DNA from: Bacteroidota bacterium
GTDB lineage: Bacteria; Bacteroidota; Bacteroidia; Bacteroidales; JAAUTT01
Assembly (NCBI GenBank): GCA_030706405.1
Contig: JAUZOO010000011.1
Location: forward strand, 1-64,000
Reading direction: 5' to 3'
Length of the DNA: 64,000 nt
Shown here: positions 1-9,094 of the stretch, piece after piece
Layout of the letters: every line of letters starts with the position of its first letter
How positions within the stretch are numbered: the first letter of the stretch is position 1
Program-made: the position numbers and the translations under genes
The notes under the pieces: model-generated
The model's input: the letters and a program-made list of their open reading frames with translations, nothing else
What the model was told of the DNA's origin: nothing
The model's database searches: none

Positions 1-1
1 T

Positions 2-3000
2 GCAGCAGGTGATATATTGGTTACCAACGGAACTGCCGGAACGATATCCGGTAGCGGAGCCAATTATACCTTTAACGTAACTCCCGCCGGACAAGGCTCG
101 GTATCTGTAAGCATACTCGCTAACGTGGCTCACGATGCAGCCGGAAATGGCAATAGTGTCTCCAATACTTTCAGCATATCTTATGATAGTCAGTTACCAA
201 CAACAATCATTAGTAGTACAGCAACTGGATCTACCAATTCTGCGCCAATTCCGGTTACCATTACCTTTAGTAAATCTGTCACCGGATTTATTCAAAACGA
301 TTTAACTGTCACTAATGGGACAATAACCAATTTCACAGGAAGTGGAACAACATACACCTTGAATATCAACCCATCGGGACAGGGACTTGTAACTGTAAGT
401 GTCGCTGCCGGAGTTGCTCAGGATGCCGCCGGAAACAGCAATAGTGCAGCCAGCCCGTTCAGCATAACTTATGACACACAGGCTCCGTCTGTAATAATCA
501 GTAGTGCCGCAATAAATCCAACAAAATCTTCCCCGATCCCGGTTACAATAACTTTTAATGAATCTGTTTCAGGTTTTATAGCCAGTGACATTTCGGTTAT
601 CAACGGCACAATCGGCAATTTCACCGGTAGTGGAGCAACATATACCCTGAATATCACCCCGTCGGGACAGGGACTTATAACCGTAAATGTTGCAGCAGGA
701 GTTGCACAGGATGCAGCAGGAAATGGCAATACTGCAGCCTCGCCGTATAGCATAACCTACGATAGTCAGGCACCAACTGTAACGATTAGTAGTACGGCAT
801 CCAATCCTACAAACCAAAACCTTATACCTTTCACCATTACGTTTAGTGAAGTTGTTACCGGATTTGTAGCTGGTAATGTAGTTGTAAACAACGGCACAAT
901 CTCTAATTTTACAGGAAGTGGCAAGACTTATACGATGAATATCACGCCGACCGCACAAGGCTTTATAACTGTTAATATCGCATCCGGTGTGGCTATGGAC
1001 GCCGCTGGAAATGGAAATACAATCGCCGTTCCATACAGCCTGCTTTTCGACGGACAGCTTCCGGTTACAACCATAAGCAGTACGGCTTCTTATCCTACAA
1101 ACCTGGCCGTAATTCCGGTTACTGTAACCTTTAGCAAGTCGGTTACCGGATTTACGCTTGATGATATATCGGTAACCAATGGTACCCCAGGTAATTTCTC
1201 CGGAAGCGGAACTACATACACATTCGGCATTACACCTGCAGGACAAGGCCTCATTACGGTCAATATTGCTGCCGGTGTAGCTCAGGACATAGCCGGTAAT
1301 GACAATACTGCTGCCAGCACTTTCAGCATTGTATATGACAGCCAGGCACCGACTGTAGCCATTAGCAGTAAGGCAAGCAATCCTACCAATACGTCACCCA
1401 TTCCGATTACAATCACCTTTAGTGAAGCTGTTACCGGATTCACGCTTAGTGATATTTCGGTAACCAATGGAACCGCTGCTAACTTTACAGGAAGCGGAAC
1501 TACATATACCCTCAATATTACACCTACAGCTCAAGGTACGGTCATAATCAATGTTGCTGCAAGCGTAGCCTCGGATGCTGCCGGCAATGGTAATACCGTT
1601 TCCAATACGTTCAGCCTGTTATATGACAGTCAGTTTCCGGCAGTAACCATTAGCAGTACAGCAAGCAATCCTACCAATATTTCTCCGATTCCGGTTACAA
1701 TCTCATTCAGCAAGTCTGTCACCGGATTTGTTCAAAACGACATTACAGTTACTAACGGCACAGTGGGCAATTTTTCCGGAAGTGGAACTACTTATACCAT
1801 GAATATTACACCATCCGGTCAGGGGCTTGTATCCATTAACGTCGCAGCCGGAGTGGCGCACGATGCCGCCGAAAATGACAATACCGCAGCCTCGCCATAC
1901 AGCCTCACTTTTGATAACATACTTCCAACAGTAGCAATCAGCTCTTCCATATCTAATCCTACCAATACAGGGTTAATTCCGGTTTCTGTAACGTTTAGTG
2001 AACCGGTTACCGGATTTATTTTAAACGATATTACGGTCACCAATGGAACAGCAGGTAATTTTTCCGGAAGCGGAACAACTTATACCATGGGAATAACTCC
2101 ATCCGGTCAGGGACTCGTTTCTATCAACGTTGCGGCAGGTGTGGTACATGATGCGGCAGGAAACAGCAATACTGCAGCCAGCACTTTTAATTTTACGTAC
2201 GACAACCTGTCGCCGTCGGTAAACATCAGCAGTACAGCTTCAAATCCCACAAAAACGTCACCTATTCCGGTTTCGATTTTATTCAGCGAAGTTGTTACCG
2301 GCTTTACTTCCGGCGATGTATCGGTTACCAACGGCACCCTCATTAGTTTTTCCGGAAATGGAGCATCTTACACCATGAACATTACCCCATCCGCCCAAGG
2401 GTTGGTTACCATTGCAGTTGCGGGCGGAGTAGCACAGGATTTAGCCGGAAACAACAATACAGCAGGCAATGCTTTTAGTGTGATGTACGACAGTCAATCG
2501 CCAATTCCTACCATTACCAGCACTACGGCGAACCCTACAAACCTGTCGGTTATTCCGGTTACCATTTCCTTTAACGAAGTCGTCTCCGGGCTTACCCTTA
2601 GCGACATTACGGTTACCAACGGAACGGCCAATAATTTCTCCGGCAGCGGTTCAACTTATACACTAAACGTCTCTCCGACAACGGTCGGTACGGTTAGCGT
2701 TAATATAGCGACAGGTGTAGCCTCAGATGCCGCAGGCAACGGCAATACGGCAGGCTCATTCAGCATCACCTTTAACAATCAGTCTCCATTGGTCACCATC
2801 AGCAGCACGGCTGTAAATCCGACCAGTATTTCACCAATTCCGGTAACCGTTACCTTTAGTAAGCCTGTTACCGGGTTTGTTTCATCCGATGTTTCAACAA
2901 CCAATGGTACCGTTGGTAATTTCTCCGGCAATGGAACAACTTATACCATGAGTATCACACCTTCCAGTCAAGGTCTTGTAACTGTCAATATTGCAGCAGG

Positions 3001-4741
3001 CGTGGTCCATGATGTTACAGGCAATGCCAACACTGCATCCGGAGTGTTCAGCATAACCTACGATAATCAGCCTCCGTCAACCACCATCAGTAGTACCGTA
3101 TCGGGCATTACCAACATATCGCCCGTGCCGGTAACCATTTCGTTTAGTAAAGTTGTAACAGGCTTTACTTTGAGCGACGTTACGGTTATCAACGGGACAG
3201 CAAACGGTTTTTCGGGCAGCGGCACTACTTATACCCTTAACCTCATTCCAACCGGACAAGGACTTGTTACCCTCAGCGTTCCCGCCAGAGTTGCACAGGA
3301 TGGTGCCGGAAACGGCAATACGGCAGCAGTTCCTTACAGCTACACTTACGATAGTCAGGCACCAACGGTCAATCTGACCTATAACCACCCAAACGACACT
3401 ATAAAAAGCGGAGATATAATTACGATGACAGCTGTTTTCGCTGACGCTAATGGCATCAGCGAAACACCGATTCCGTCGGTTACCATTGGTAATTTGGTTT
3501 CCGGAGCTGCAATGCAGAAATCCAGCAATCTCGTTTGGACTTACCAATGGACAGTACCTTCGGCTATTAACTCATCCATAGCTATTTCGATTGCAGCCAG
3601 TGACCTTGCGGGAAATGCTGTTACCGGAGGCACAAACATCGTCACGTTCATTATCGACAATATTTCGCCCACGGTTTCATTTTCTTCCATAATCGGAAGA
3701 AGTTCTATTCATGTAACTGATCTAATAACAATTGATTTTTCCAAACCGATAAAAAAGACTGTGACCAATCTGGCGGATGCAATTATCTTCCGCGAAGGTA
3801 GTAAGAATGGGTCGGACGTACCGTTTACTGCCCAAGGCAACAGTTTACAGATAAAAATATCGGCAACAATGAAATGCAACACAGCATATTACCTTGCCGT
3901 TAAGAGCGGCAGTTTTATCGATAACGCGAGGAATCCGGTTGCATTATCGGAAATTTTGTTCAACACCGATCCTTTGCCGGAAAAGCCTTTACTGTCGGCC
4001 GTTTCGTCCGGAATAAGCGTTAACGGTCTGTGCCCGGGAGATGCGCTTATCTGCTCCAATTATGACGAAAATTTATTGTACCTTTTGAAAAAAGACGGTA
4101 TCACGGTAAGTGACAATTATACCAATCAATATCAGGTAGATAAAAATTCGGCCGGAAAATATAGCCTAACGGTTAAAAACAGTTCAACAACATGCCAGAA
4201 TACTTCCGACACGATGATAGTTAACATGCACACAACGAATTTGCCCGTACTTTTCGAAAAAAAGAAGGAAGGGGTTATCTCCATTCTGGTGGTGGACAAT
4301 ACTTCCAGGGCATTTAAAAACTATACGTGGACGTTAGCCGACGGCTCTGCTCTACCGAGTGATGTTCCCAGTAATGAACAATTTCTGGTGCTTACCGGAG
4401 CGAACCTCAACGGCAAATACATTGTAACCGCAATTGACACCAACGGCTGCAAAACGGTTTCGAATACAATGTCGGCCACGGTAAAAGCAGCTCAAACATC
4501 GGTTTATCCTTCGATTACCAGCGATGCTTTCAAAATTGATTTTATCTATCCGGATGATGGCAAGGTCAACGTACGGATAATGAACTCCAACGGTTTAATG
4601 ATGAAAGAGTTTAACTATGTTAAATCGGGCAGCTATTCATCCTTCGATGTAAGTATGGGCAGCGTGCCTAATGGAATATACTGGGTAGAAATAAGAATGA
4701 ACGATTTCAGGGTGGTGAAGCGGATTATTATTCAAAAGTAA
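2..4741 (+). CDS. T9SS-exported multi-repeat bacterial Ig-like surface protein, 5' truncated
   Basis: The reading frame is open to the left edge, and the residues before the first TTG already match the repeat, so the true start lies outside the window. About 1,580 residues are visible. One partial and eleven complete repeats of about 96 residues fill most of it; each carries an ISSTA-NPTN segment, a PIPVTITFS strand, VTNGT, GSGTTYT and a DAAGN segment, as in Big_12-type bacterial Ig-like domains. Then come a divergent Ig-like domain, an SbsA-like Ig domain (about residues 1215-1320), two cysteine-containing modules and a C-terminal T9SS type A sorting domain ending in an IPNGIYWVEI-like strand and KRIIIQK (here VPNGIYWVEI). 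It should cross the outer membrane through T9SS and be anchored or released at the surface. An adhesin or matrix role is inference from architecture only. The OmpA-family gene follows 23 bp downstream. Confidence 0.9.
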   Translation, partial: AAGDILVTNGTAGTISGSGANYTFNVTPAGQGSVSVSILANVAHDAAGNGNSVSNTFSISYDSQLPTTIISSTATGSTNSAPIPVTITFSKSVTGFIQNDLTVTNGTITNFTGSGTTYTLNINPSGQGLVTVSVAAGVAQDAAGNSNSAASPFSITYDTQAPSVIISSAAINPTKSSPIPVTITFNESVSGFIASDISVINGTIGNFTGSGATYTLNITPSGQGLITVNVAAGVAQDAAGNGNTAASPYSITYDSQAPTVTISSTASNPTNQNLIPFTITFSEVVTGFVAGNVVVNNGTISNFTGSGKTYTMNITPTAQGFITVNIASGVAMDAAGNGNTIAVPYSLLFDGQLPVTTISSTASYPTNLAVIPVTVTFSKSVTGFTLDDISVTNGTPGNFSGSGTTYTFGITPAGQGLITVNIAAGVAQDIAGNDNTAASTFSIVYDSQAPTVAISSKASNPTNTSPIPITITFSEAVTGFTLSDISVTNGTAANFTGSGTTYTLNITPTAQGTVIINVAASVASDAAGNGNTVSNTFSLLYDSQFPAVTISSTASNPTNISPIPVTISFSKSVTGFVQNDITVTNGTVGNFSGSGTTYTMNITPSGQGLVSINVAAGVAHDAAENDNTAASPYSLTFDNILPTVAISSSISNPTNTGLIPVSVTFSEPVTGFILNDITVTNGTAGNFSGSGTTYTMGITPSGQGLVSINVAAGVVHDAAGNSNTAASTFNFTYDNLSPSVNISSTASNPTKTSPIPVSILFSEVVTGFTSGDVSVTNGTLISFSGNGASYTMNITPSAQGLVTIAVAGGVAQDLAGNNNTAGNAFSVMYDSQSPIPTITSTTANPTNLSVIPVTISFNEVVSGLTLSDITVTNGTANNFSGSGSTYTLNVSPTTVGTVSVNIATGVASDAAGNGNTAGSFSITFNNQSPLVTISSTAVNPTSISPIPVTVTFSKPVTGFVSSDVSTTNGTVGNFSGNGTTYTMSITPSSQGLVTVNIAAGVVHDVTGNANTASGVFSITYDNQPPSTTISSTVSGITNISPVPVTISFSKVVTGFTLSDVTVINGTANGFSGSGTTYTLNLIPTGQGLVTLSVPARVAQDGAGNGNTAAVPYSYTYDSQAPTVNLTYNHPNDTIKSGDIITMTAVFADANGISETPIPSVTIGNLVSGAAMQKSSNLVWTYQWTVPSAINSSIAISIAASDLAGNAVTGGTNIVTFIIDNISPTVSFSSIIGRSSIHVTDLITIDFSKPIKKTVTNLADAIIFREGSKNGSDVPFTAQGNSLQIKISATMKCNTAYYLAVKSGSFIDNARNPVALSEILFNTDPLPEKPLLSAVSSGISVNGLCPGDALICSNYDENLLYLLKKDGITVSDNYTNQYQVDKNSAGKYSLTVKNSSTTCQNTSDTMIVNMHTTNLPVLFEKKKEGVISILVVDNTSRAFKNYTWTLADGSALPSDVPSNEQFLVLTGANLNGKYIVTAIDTNGCKTVSNTMSATVKAAQTSVYPSITSDAFKIDFIYPDDGKVNVRIMNSNGLMMKEFNYVKSGSYSSFDVSMGSVPNGIYWVEIRMNDFRVVKRIIIQK
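196..3362 (+). repeat. Eleven tandem ~288 bp coding repeats
   Basis: The Ig-like repeats recur about every 288 bp inside the large surface protein gene, with several near-identical stretches (for example the GTTACCGG and GGAAGTGGAAC segments). Copies have diverged, so they are not a fresh expansion, but the similarity is enough to permit recombination or assembly collapse. Confidence 0.85.
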
Positions 4742-4764
4742 TTGATGATTTAAAATATGACGTA

Positions 4765-6405
4765 ATGGGTCGCTATTTAACAGGTATTCTCGTCTTTTTG
4801 CTGTTTTCGTCCGCAATTGCCGGACAAACCCATGAGCAAGTCTCATTCTCAAACGATAATTATTCGTCGAAATGGGATTTAAACATCCATGGCTCACCGG
4901 CACGCACCCGTCTGAAAAGCAACAAGTTTGGCAACGAAGAAAAAATAACTTATGGTTATAATGGCGGTCTGGATCTTGCTTACTATTTCATTGCGGGGGA
5001 AAAACTAAAATTTGGACTTTCGGCAGGTGTTAATTACAGCTTTTACAAGGCTTTGCGTATTTTAAACTATAACGATTCGATAAAAACTGTTGATGCAGAT
5101 AATGACCAATTTACACTTTATCAAAAAGGGGATAACATCAGGGAAACTCAAAATGCCAGTTTTATCGATATTCCTGTATTGTTACGTCTTGAATACGTTC
5201 CTTTCCCTCACTTTGGTGTCTATTTACATGCCGGCGGATACTACTCATCGGCGCTCAATGCCAAATATAATATCTCTATGACTTATACAGCAAAAGGTTA
5301 TTATCCCAAATATAACGTTTTGCTCCACGATATTGACGTCCCCAATTCTCCGTATTTTTTCCCCACCAACAAACCGATGTCCGGACAAGGTTCGTTACAG
5401 GTAAAAAGCAGCTATGGCATTACAGTAGCATTTGGTTTAAAATACAAGCTTACACCCAATATTGCTTTAACGGCTGGCGTCAGTTCGTATATGGGAATGA
5501 CGAACCTGTCAGCTTATTCAAAAAGCAACTGGTTTTTAGTAAATAGCAACCGAAGCATCAATACCCTGATGAGCAGGGGCGATAAAATTACAGAAAACGC
5601 CTACTGTGTCGATTTCGGGCTCTCCATCACGCTTTGGAAACGAATCAAACCTACCGACAAACCCATCATTGCAAAAGAAAGCATTTCTGTACCGGAAGCC
5701 CCTAAAGACATCGTAAAACTGACAATTCCCCGCATAGCAGAAATCAAGGATACCATAAAAAAAGAAAATGCCATTATCCGGATTTTAGTATCAGGAAAAC
5801 TTGTGGATCTTAAAACAAGCAACCCGCTACATGCCAAAGTAGTGTTCAAAGAAAACAACACAGTGAAAGGAATGGCAAGTTCACCGGCTACAACCGGCAG
5901 ATTCAACCTCATTCTTACCCAGGGAATGTACGATTATGAAATATCGTCGCCAGGTTACATACCTATTGTTGATAAACTGGACCTTACGGAAACCAACCAG
6001 CCGGTAAAACTTCCCGACCTTATGTTAACCCCGATAACTCCCGGTCCCATTTTTCAGTTTAATAATGTATCTTTTCAGAATGGCACCAACGTAATTACTG
6101 AACAGTCGTATGCCACGTTGGATTTGGTAGGCAAGCTTCTGACGGAAAACCCTTCCATGCAACTGGAAGTAGGCTGCCACACCGATAACACAGGTAATGA
6201 AACCGCAAACCTCACCCTGTCGCAACAGCGGGCCAATACGATTGTTCGCTACCTGACAAACAAAGGCGCCACTGCCGTTCAGTTAAAAGCCACGGGCTAT
6301 GGCTCGTCCATGCCTATAACCGATAATTACACCGAATACGGACGCTCTCAGAACCGAAGAGTTGAGTTTAAAGTATTGAAGATTATCAACCTTCAGGAGA
6401 AATAA
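4765..6405 (+). CDS. OmpA-family outer-membrane protein with barrel, carboxypeptidase-regulatory-like and OmpA domains
   Basis: A 546-residue secreted protein. Residues 1-20 form a signal peptide; about 25-290 alternate in aromatic beta-strands typical of an outer-membrane barrel; about 325-420 resemble a carboxypeptidase-regulatory-like beta-sandwich; about 430-546 are an OmpA C-terminal peptidoglycan-binding domain, with HTDNTG near residue 471, the LSQQRA segment and the terminal GRSQNRRVEF motif. The family role is to tie the outer membrane to peptidoglycan. It starts 23 bp after the large T9SS-exported protein and probably shares its transcript, which suggests (inference) an anchoring or assembly partner. 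It ends at a bidirectional hairpin terminator. Confidence 0.85.
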   Translation: MGRYLTGILVFLLFSSAIAGQTHEQVSFSNDNYSSKWDLNIHGSPARTRLKSNKFGNEEKITYGYNGGLDLAYYFIAGEKLKFGLSAGVNYSFYKALRILNYNDSIKTVDADNDQFTLYQKGDNIRETQNASFIDIPVLLRLEYVPFPHFGVYLHAGGYYSSALNAKYNISMTYTAKGYYPKYNVLLHDIDVPNSPYFFPTNKPMSGQGSLQVKSSYGITVAFGLKYKLTPNIALTAGVSSYMGMTNLSAYSKSNWFLVNSNRSINTLMSRGDKITENAYCVDFGLSITLWKRIKPTDKPIIAKESISVPEAPKDIVKLTIPRIAEIKDTIKKENAIIRILVSGKLVDLKTSNPLHAKVVFKENNTVKGMASSPATTGRFNLILTQGMYDYEISSPGYIPIVDKLDLTETNQPVKLPDLMLTPITPGPIFQFNNVSFQNGTNVITEQSYATLDLVGKLLTENPSMQLEVGCHTDNTGNETANLTLSQQRANTIVRYLTNKGATAVQLKATGYGSSMPITDNYTEYGRSQNRRVEFKVLKIINLQEK

Positions 6406-6406
6406 A

Positions 6407-6446
6407 AAGCGGACAAAGACGCTTATTCCAGAATCTTTGCCCGCTT
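6407..6446. terminator. Bidirectional hairpin terminator
   Basis: A 13 bp stem (6407-6419 with 6434-6446, one A/C mismatch) and a 14-nt loop lie between the convergent OmpA-family and rRNA methyltransferase genes. A-tract on the left and T/A-rich right flank suit termination both ways. Confidence 0.75.
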
Positions 6447-6463
6447 AAATTATGAGGTAAAAT

Positions 6464-7867
6464 TTACTTTCTGATTAACTGCACCACATTTTCAACGTGA
6501 TGGGTTTGCGGAAACATATCTACCGGCTGCACCTTGGTAATCGCATAATATTCATTCAGTAAAGCTAAATCACGAGCCTGCGTAGCCGGATTACAGCTCA
6601 CGTAAACAATGCGTTGTGGCATAGTAAACAAAAGTGCATCAATAACATTGGGATGGACTCCAGCGCGTGGCGGATCTAGAATTACCACGTCCGGACGCCC
6701 TTGTTGTTCGATAAACTTCTGGTTGAGAACATCTTTCATATCACCGGCAAAAAAGACGGTATTCTCGATATTATTCAACTGCGAATTTACTTTAGCATCT
6801 TCAATAGCATCAGGAACATATTCAATACCGATGACCCGTTTCGATTGTCGGGCAACAAAGTTGGCAATGGTTCCCGTTCCGGTGTACAGGTCGTAAACAG
6901 TTTCATCGCCTGTCAGTTCGGCAAATTCGCGGGTTATCTTGTATAATTTATAAGCCTGTTCGGAATTAGTTTGGTAGAAGGATTTTGGTCCCACTTTAAA
7001 CTGAAGTCCTTCCATCTCTTCGATGATATGGTCTTTGCCTTTAAAAAGGATAATATCCTGATCGGCAATGGTATCATTGGCTTTGGCATTTACCACATAC
7101 ATCAGCGAGGTGATTTCTTGAAATTTTTCGGAGAGAAAATTCATAAGAAGGTTGCGAAGAGCCTCGTCATCTTCGTAAAAGCAAACAATCACCATCAATT
7201 CGCCGGTTGATGCGGTGCGGATAATCAGGTTACGGAGCAGCCCGCCATGTTTGCGAAGATCGAAAAACGTCAGTCCATTGTCGGTAGCAAACTGTTTAAC
7301 TGCATCGCGGATGGCGTTGGATGGGTCGCATTGAAGCCAGCACTTTTTAACGTCAAGAATTTTATCGAACATCTCAGGGATATGAAATCCTAACGCATTA
7401 CGGTCAAGCTCCTTGCCCGATTCTATTTCGTCGATGGTAAGCCAGCGGTTATTTGAAAAGGTAAATTCCAGTTTGTTGCGGTAAAAAAACTCGTTATCGG
7501 AACCTACAATCGGTGTAATTTCCGGAATATCAAGCTTCCCTATGCGAACTAGGTTATCAAAGACCTGTTTCTGCTTAAATTCAAGTTGTTGCAGGTACGG
7601 CAAAGGCTGCCATTTACATCCGCCGCAAGTTCCAAAATGCTCGCACACCGGCTGTTTACGGATAGGCGAATACTTGTGAAAATGAACAGGAACGGCTTCT
7701 ATATAGTTTTTTTTCTTCTTTACAACCTGTACATCAATAATATCGCCAGGAACAACGTATGGCACAAAAACAACCATACCCTCAATTTTTGCAATCGCTT
7801 TTCCTTCTGCGGCAATATCCACAATCTCTACTTCCCGGATTAACGGTAACTTATTTTTTCTACCCAC
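6464..7867 (-). CDS. rlmD: 23S rRNA (uracil-5-)-methyltransferase, RlmD/RumA family
   Basis: 467 residues. An N-terminal TRAM RNA-binding domain (about 10-65) is followed by an iron-sulfur ligand cluster C75-x5-C81-x2-C84, with a further CWLQC segment near residue 155. The C-terminal SAM-dependent methyltransferase domain has YDLYTGTGTIA, DPPRAGVHP, the catalytic VSCNPATQ (C425) and a downstream THHVE whose glutamate (E459) is the usual base. It methylates C5 of a specific uridine in 23S rRNA; whether the exact target is U1939 or U747 cannot be told from sequence. The start used is a GTG at 7867. A promoter box at 7890-7897 gives it its own transcript apart from the export operon upstream. 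Confidence 0.9.
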   Translation of the reverse strand: MGRKNKLPLIREVEIVDIAAEGKAIAKIEGMVVFVPYVVPGDIIDVQVVKKKKNYIEAVPVHFHKYSPIRKQPVCEHFGTCGGCKWQPLPYLQQLEFKQKQVFDNLVRIGKLDIPEITPIVGSDNEFFYRNKLEFTFSNNRWLTIDEIESGKELDRNALGFHIPEMFDKILDVKKCWLQCDPSNAIRDAVKQFATDNGLTFFDLRKHGGLLRNLIIRTASTGELMVIVCFYEDDEALRNLLMNFLSEKFQEITSLMYVVNAKANDTIADQDIILFKGKDHIIEEMEGLQFKVGPKSFYQTNSEQAYKLYKITREFAELTGDETVYDLYTGTGTIANFVARQSKRVIGIEYVPDAIEDAKVNSQLNNIENTVFFAGDMKDVLNQKFIEQQGRPDVVILDPPRAGVHPNVIDALLFTMPQRIVYVSCNPATQARDLALLNEYYAITKVQPVDMFPQTHHVENVVQLIRK

Positions 7868-7889
7868 AATGTAATTTTGAAAATGTGCG

Positions 7890-7897
7890 CAAACATA
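7890..7897 (-). promoter_or_regulatory. -7 box (TATGTTTG) for the rRNA methyltransferase gene
   Basis: TATGTTTG on the minus strand fits the Bacteroidota -7 consensus TAnnTTTG and lies 22 bp before the GTG start. No clear -33 TTG at the expected distance. Confidence 0.5.
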
Positions 7898-7970
7898 CCA
7901 ATTAATATGCGGAAAGCGAAATTTTACAACACTTAACGCAATATGCTTATAATATGAGTTTTAATAAAAA

Positions 7971-9050
7971 CTAACTCTTTATTTTAAGCTTATCCTTTTT
8001 CGTTAAACCATTGACAACTTCAATATTTATCCCGTCGGAAAGACCGGTTTTAATGAATTTCTTTTGAAACTGCATGGGGCCCTTTTCTATTTCAACAAAG
8101 GTGGAATCGCCTTTAAACTGAAGGACGCCTTCTTCGATACACAACACATTATCACGTCGATCAAGCACAATATCGGCATTACCGCTGTATCCCGAGCGAA
8201 CAAAAGAGCCGGGTTTCAGATTTATCTTTGCCTTAATCTCAAACTGTATTGCTCCGTTCTCTTCTTTTCCCTTTGGCGAGATGTATTCCAGTTCGGCATC
8301 AAACTTTTCTTTTTCAATGGCGCCGATGGCCAGTACCAGTTTCATGCCTTCGCGTAGTTTTCCGACTTCCGTTTCATCCACTTTTCCCTTGAAAATCATT
8401 TCGCCCATATCGGCCACAAAAGCAATGGTAGTTCCGCTGTTAAACGTGTTGCTTTCGATAACCTGATTACCTTCTTCAACCGGCACTTCGAGCACCATCC
8501 CGTCAATCGTGGAACGCACCAGGGTATTGGTTGCTTCTCCCGATTTTTTAAGCACACCTTCGCGAATAAGTTCAAGATTATTTTCGGCAGTAGTTAGCTC
8601 CTCTCGGCTACTGTTAAGGCTCAAACGAACCTGCTGAAAATCAGCTTCGGGAATAACGCCCTGATCGAAAAGTTTTTTCTGACGGTCGTAAACGAGTTTG
8701 GCATCGTCGTATGCCAGCTTGGCACGGTTCACACGCGACTCGGCATTGTTAAGATTGACCATATCGGGGATGATCTTGATTTTGGCAATGAGATCGCCCT
8801 TCTTAATCCGTTTACCGGGAACGATGTATAATTTTTCAATAATCCCCGACACCTTGGGTTTTATCTCTATTTCCTTGCGTGGCACAACCGATCCAGTAGC
8901 TACGGTTTTCTTTATAATACTTCCGTAAAATGGCTTTTTAGTTTGAAACACCACCGGCTTCGGCCTCGACTTTTGAAAAAGAAATACCAGAGTATATACA
9001 AAAAGCCCGAGAATCAATACGCCTACAATAATTTTGAACGCCTTTTTCAT
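7971..9050 (-). CDS. MacA-like periplasmic adaptor (HlyD/RND membrane fusion family)
   Basis: 359 residues with one N-terminal membrane anchor (about 8-25), a lipoyl/barrel-sandwich half (GSVVPRKEIEIKPKVSG), a coiled-coil hairpin (about 100-165, rich in E, R, L and N), the second lipoyl half (STIDGMVLEVPVEEGNQV) and C-terminal beta-barrel domains. Such adaptors bridge an inner-membrane MacB-type transporter to a TolC-like outer-membrane channel. It is the last gene of a four-gene minus-strand operon, 44 bp after the second permease. No TolC homologue is visible nearby, so the channel would have to be encoded elsewhere. Substrate unknown. Confidence 0.88.
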   Translation of the reverse strand: MKKAFKIIVGVLILGLFVYTLVFLFQKSRPKPVVFQTKKPFYGSIIKKTVATGSVVPRKEIEIKPKVSGIIEKLYIVPGKRIKKGDLIAKIKIIPDMVNLNNAESRVNRAKLAYDDAKLVYDRQKKLFDQGVIPEADFQQVRLSLNSSREELTTAENNLELIREGVLKKSGEATNTLVRSTIDGMVLEVPVEEGNQVIESNTFNSGTTIAFVADMGEMIFKGKVDETEVGKLREGMKLVLAIGAIEKEKFDAELEYISPKGKEENGAIQFEIKAKINLKPGSFVRSGYSGNADIVLDRRDNVLCIEEGVLQFKGDSTFVEIEKGPMQFQKKFIKTGLSDGINIEVVNGLTKKDKLKIKS

Positions 9051-9094
9051 GAGATGATTTTTATTCGTGGTTTATAAGTTGGATACATTGATAG

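Noticed and set aside
569-1246. Long minus-strand ORF of 225 codons
   Set aside because: It is opposite the Ig-like repeats; its sequence is a cysteine- and arginine-rich reverse reading of repetitive coding DNA with no signal or motif.
3077-3547. Minus-strand ORF of 156 codons
   Set aside because: Antisense shadow of the same surface protein gene.
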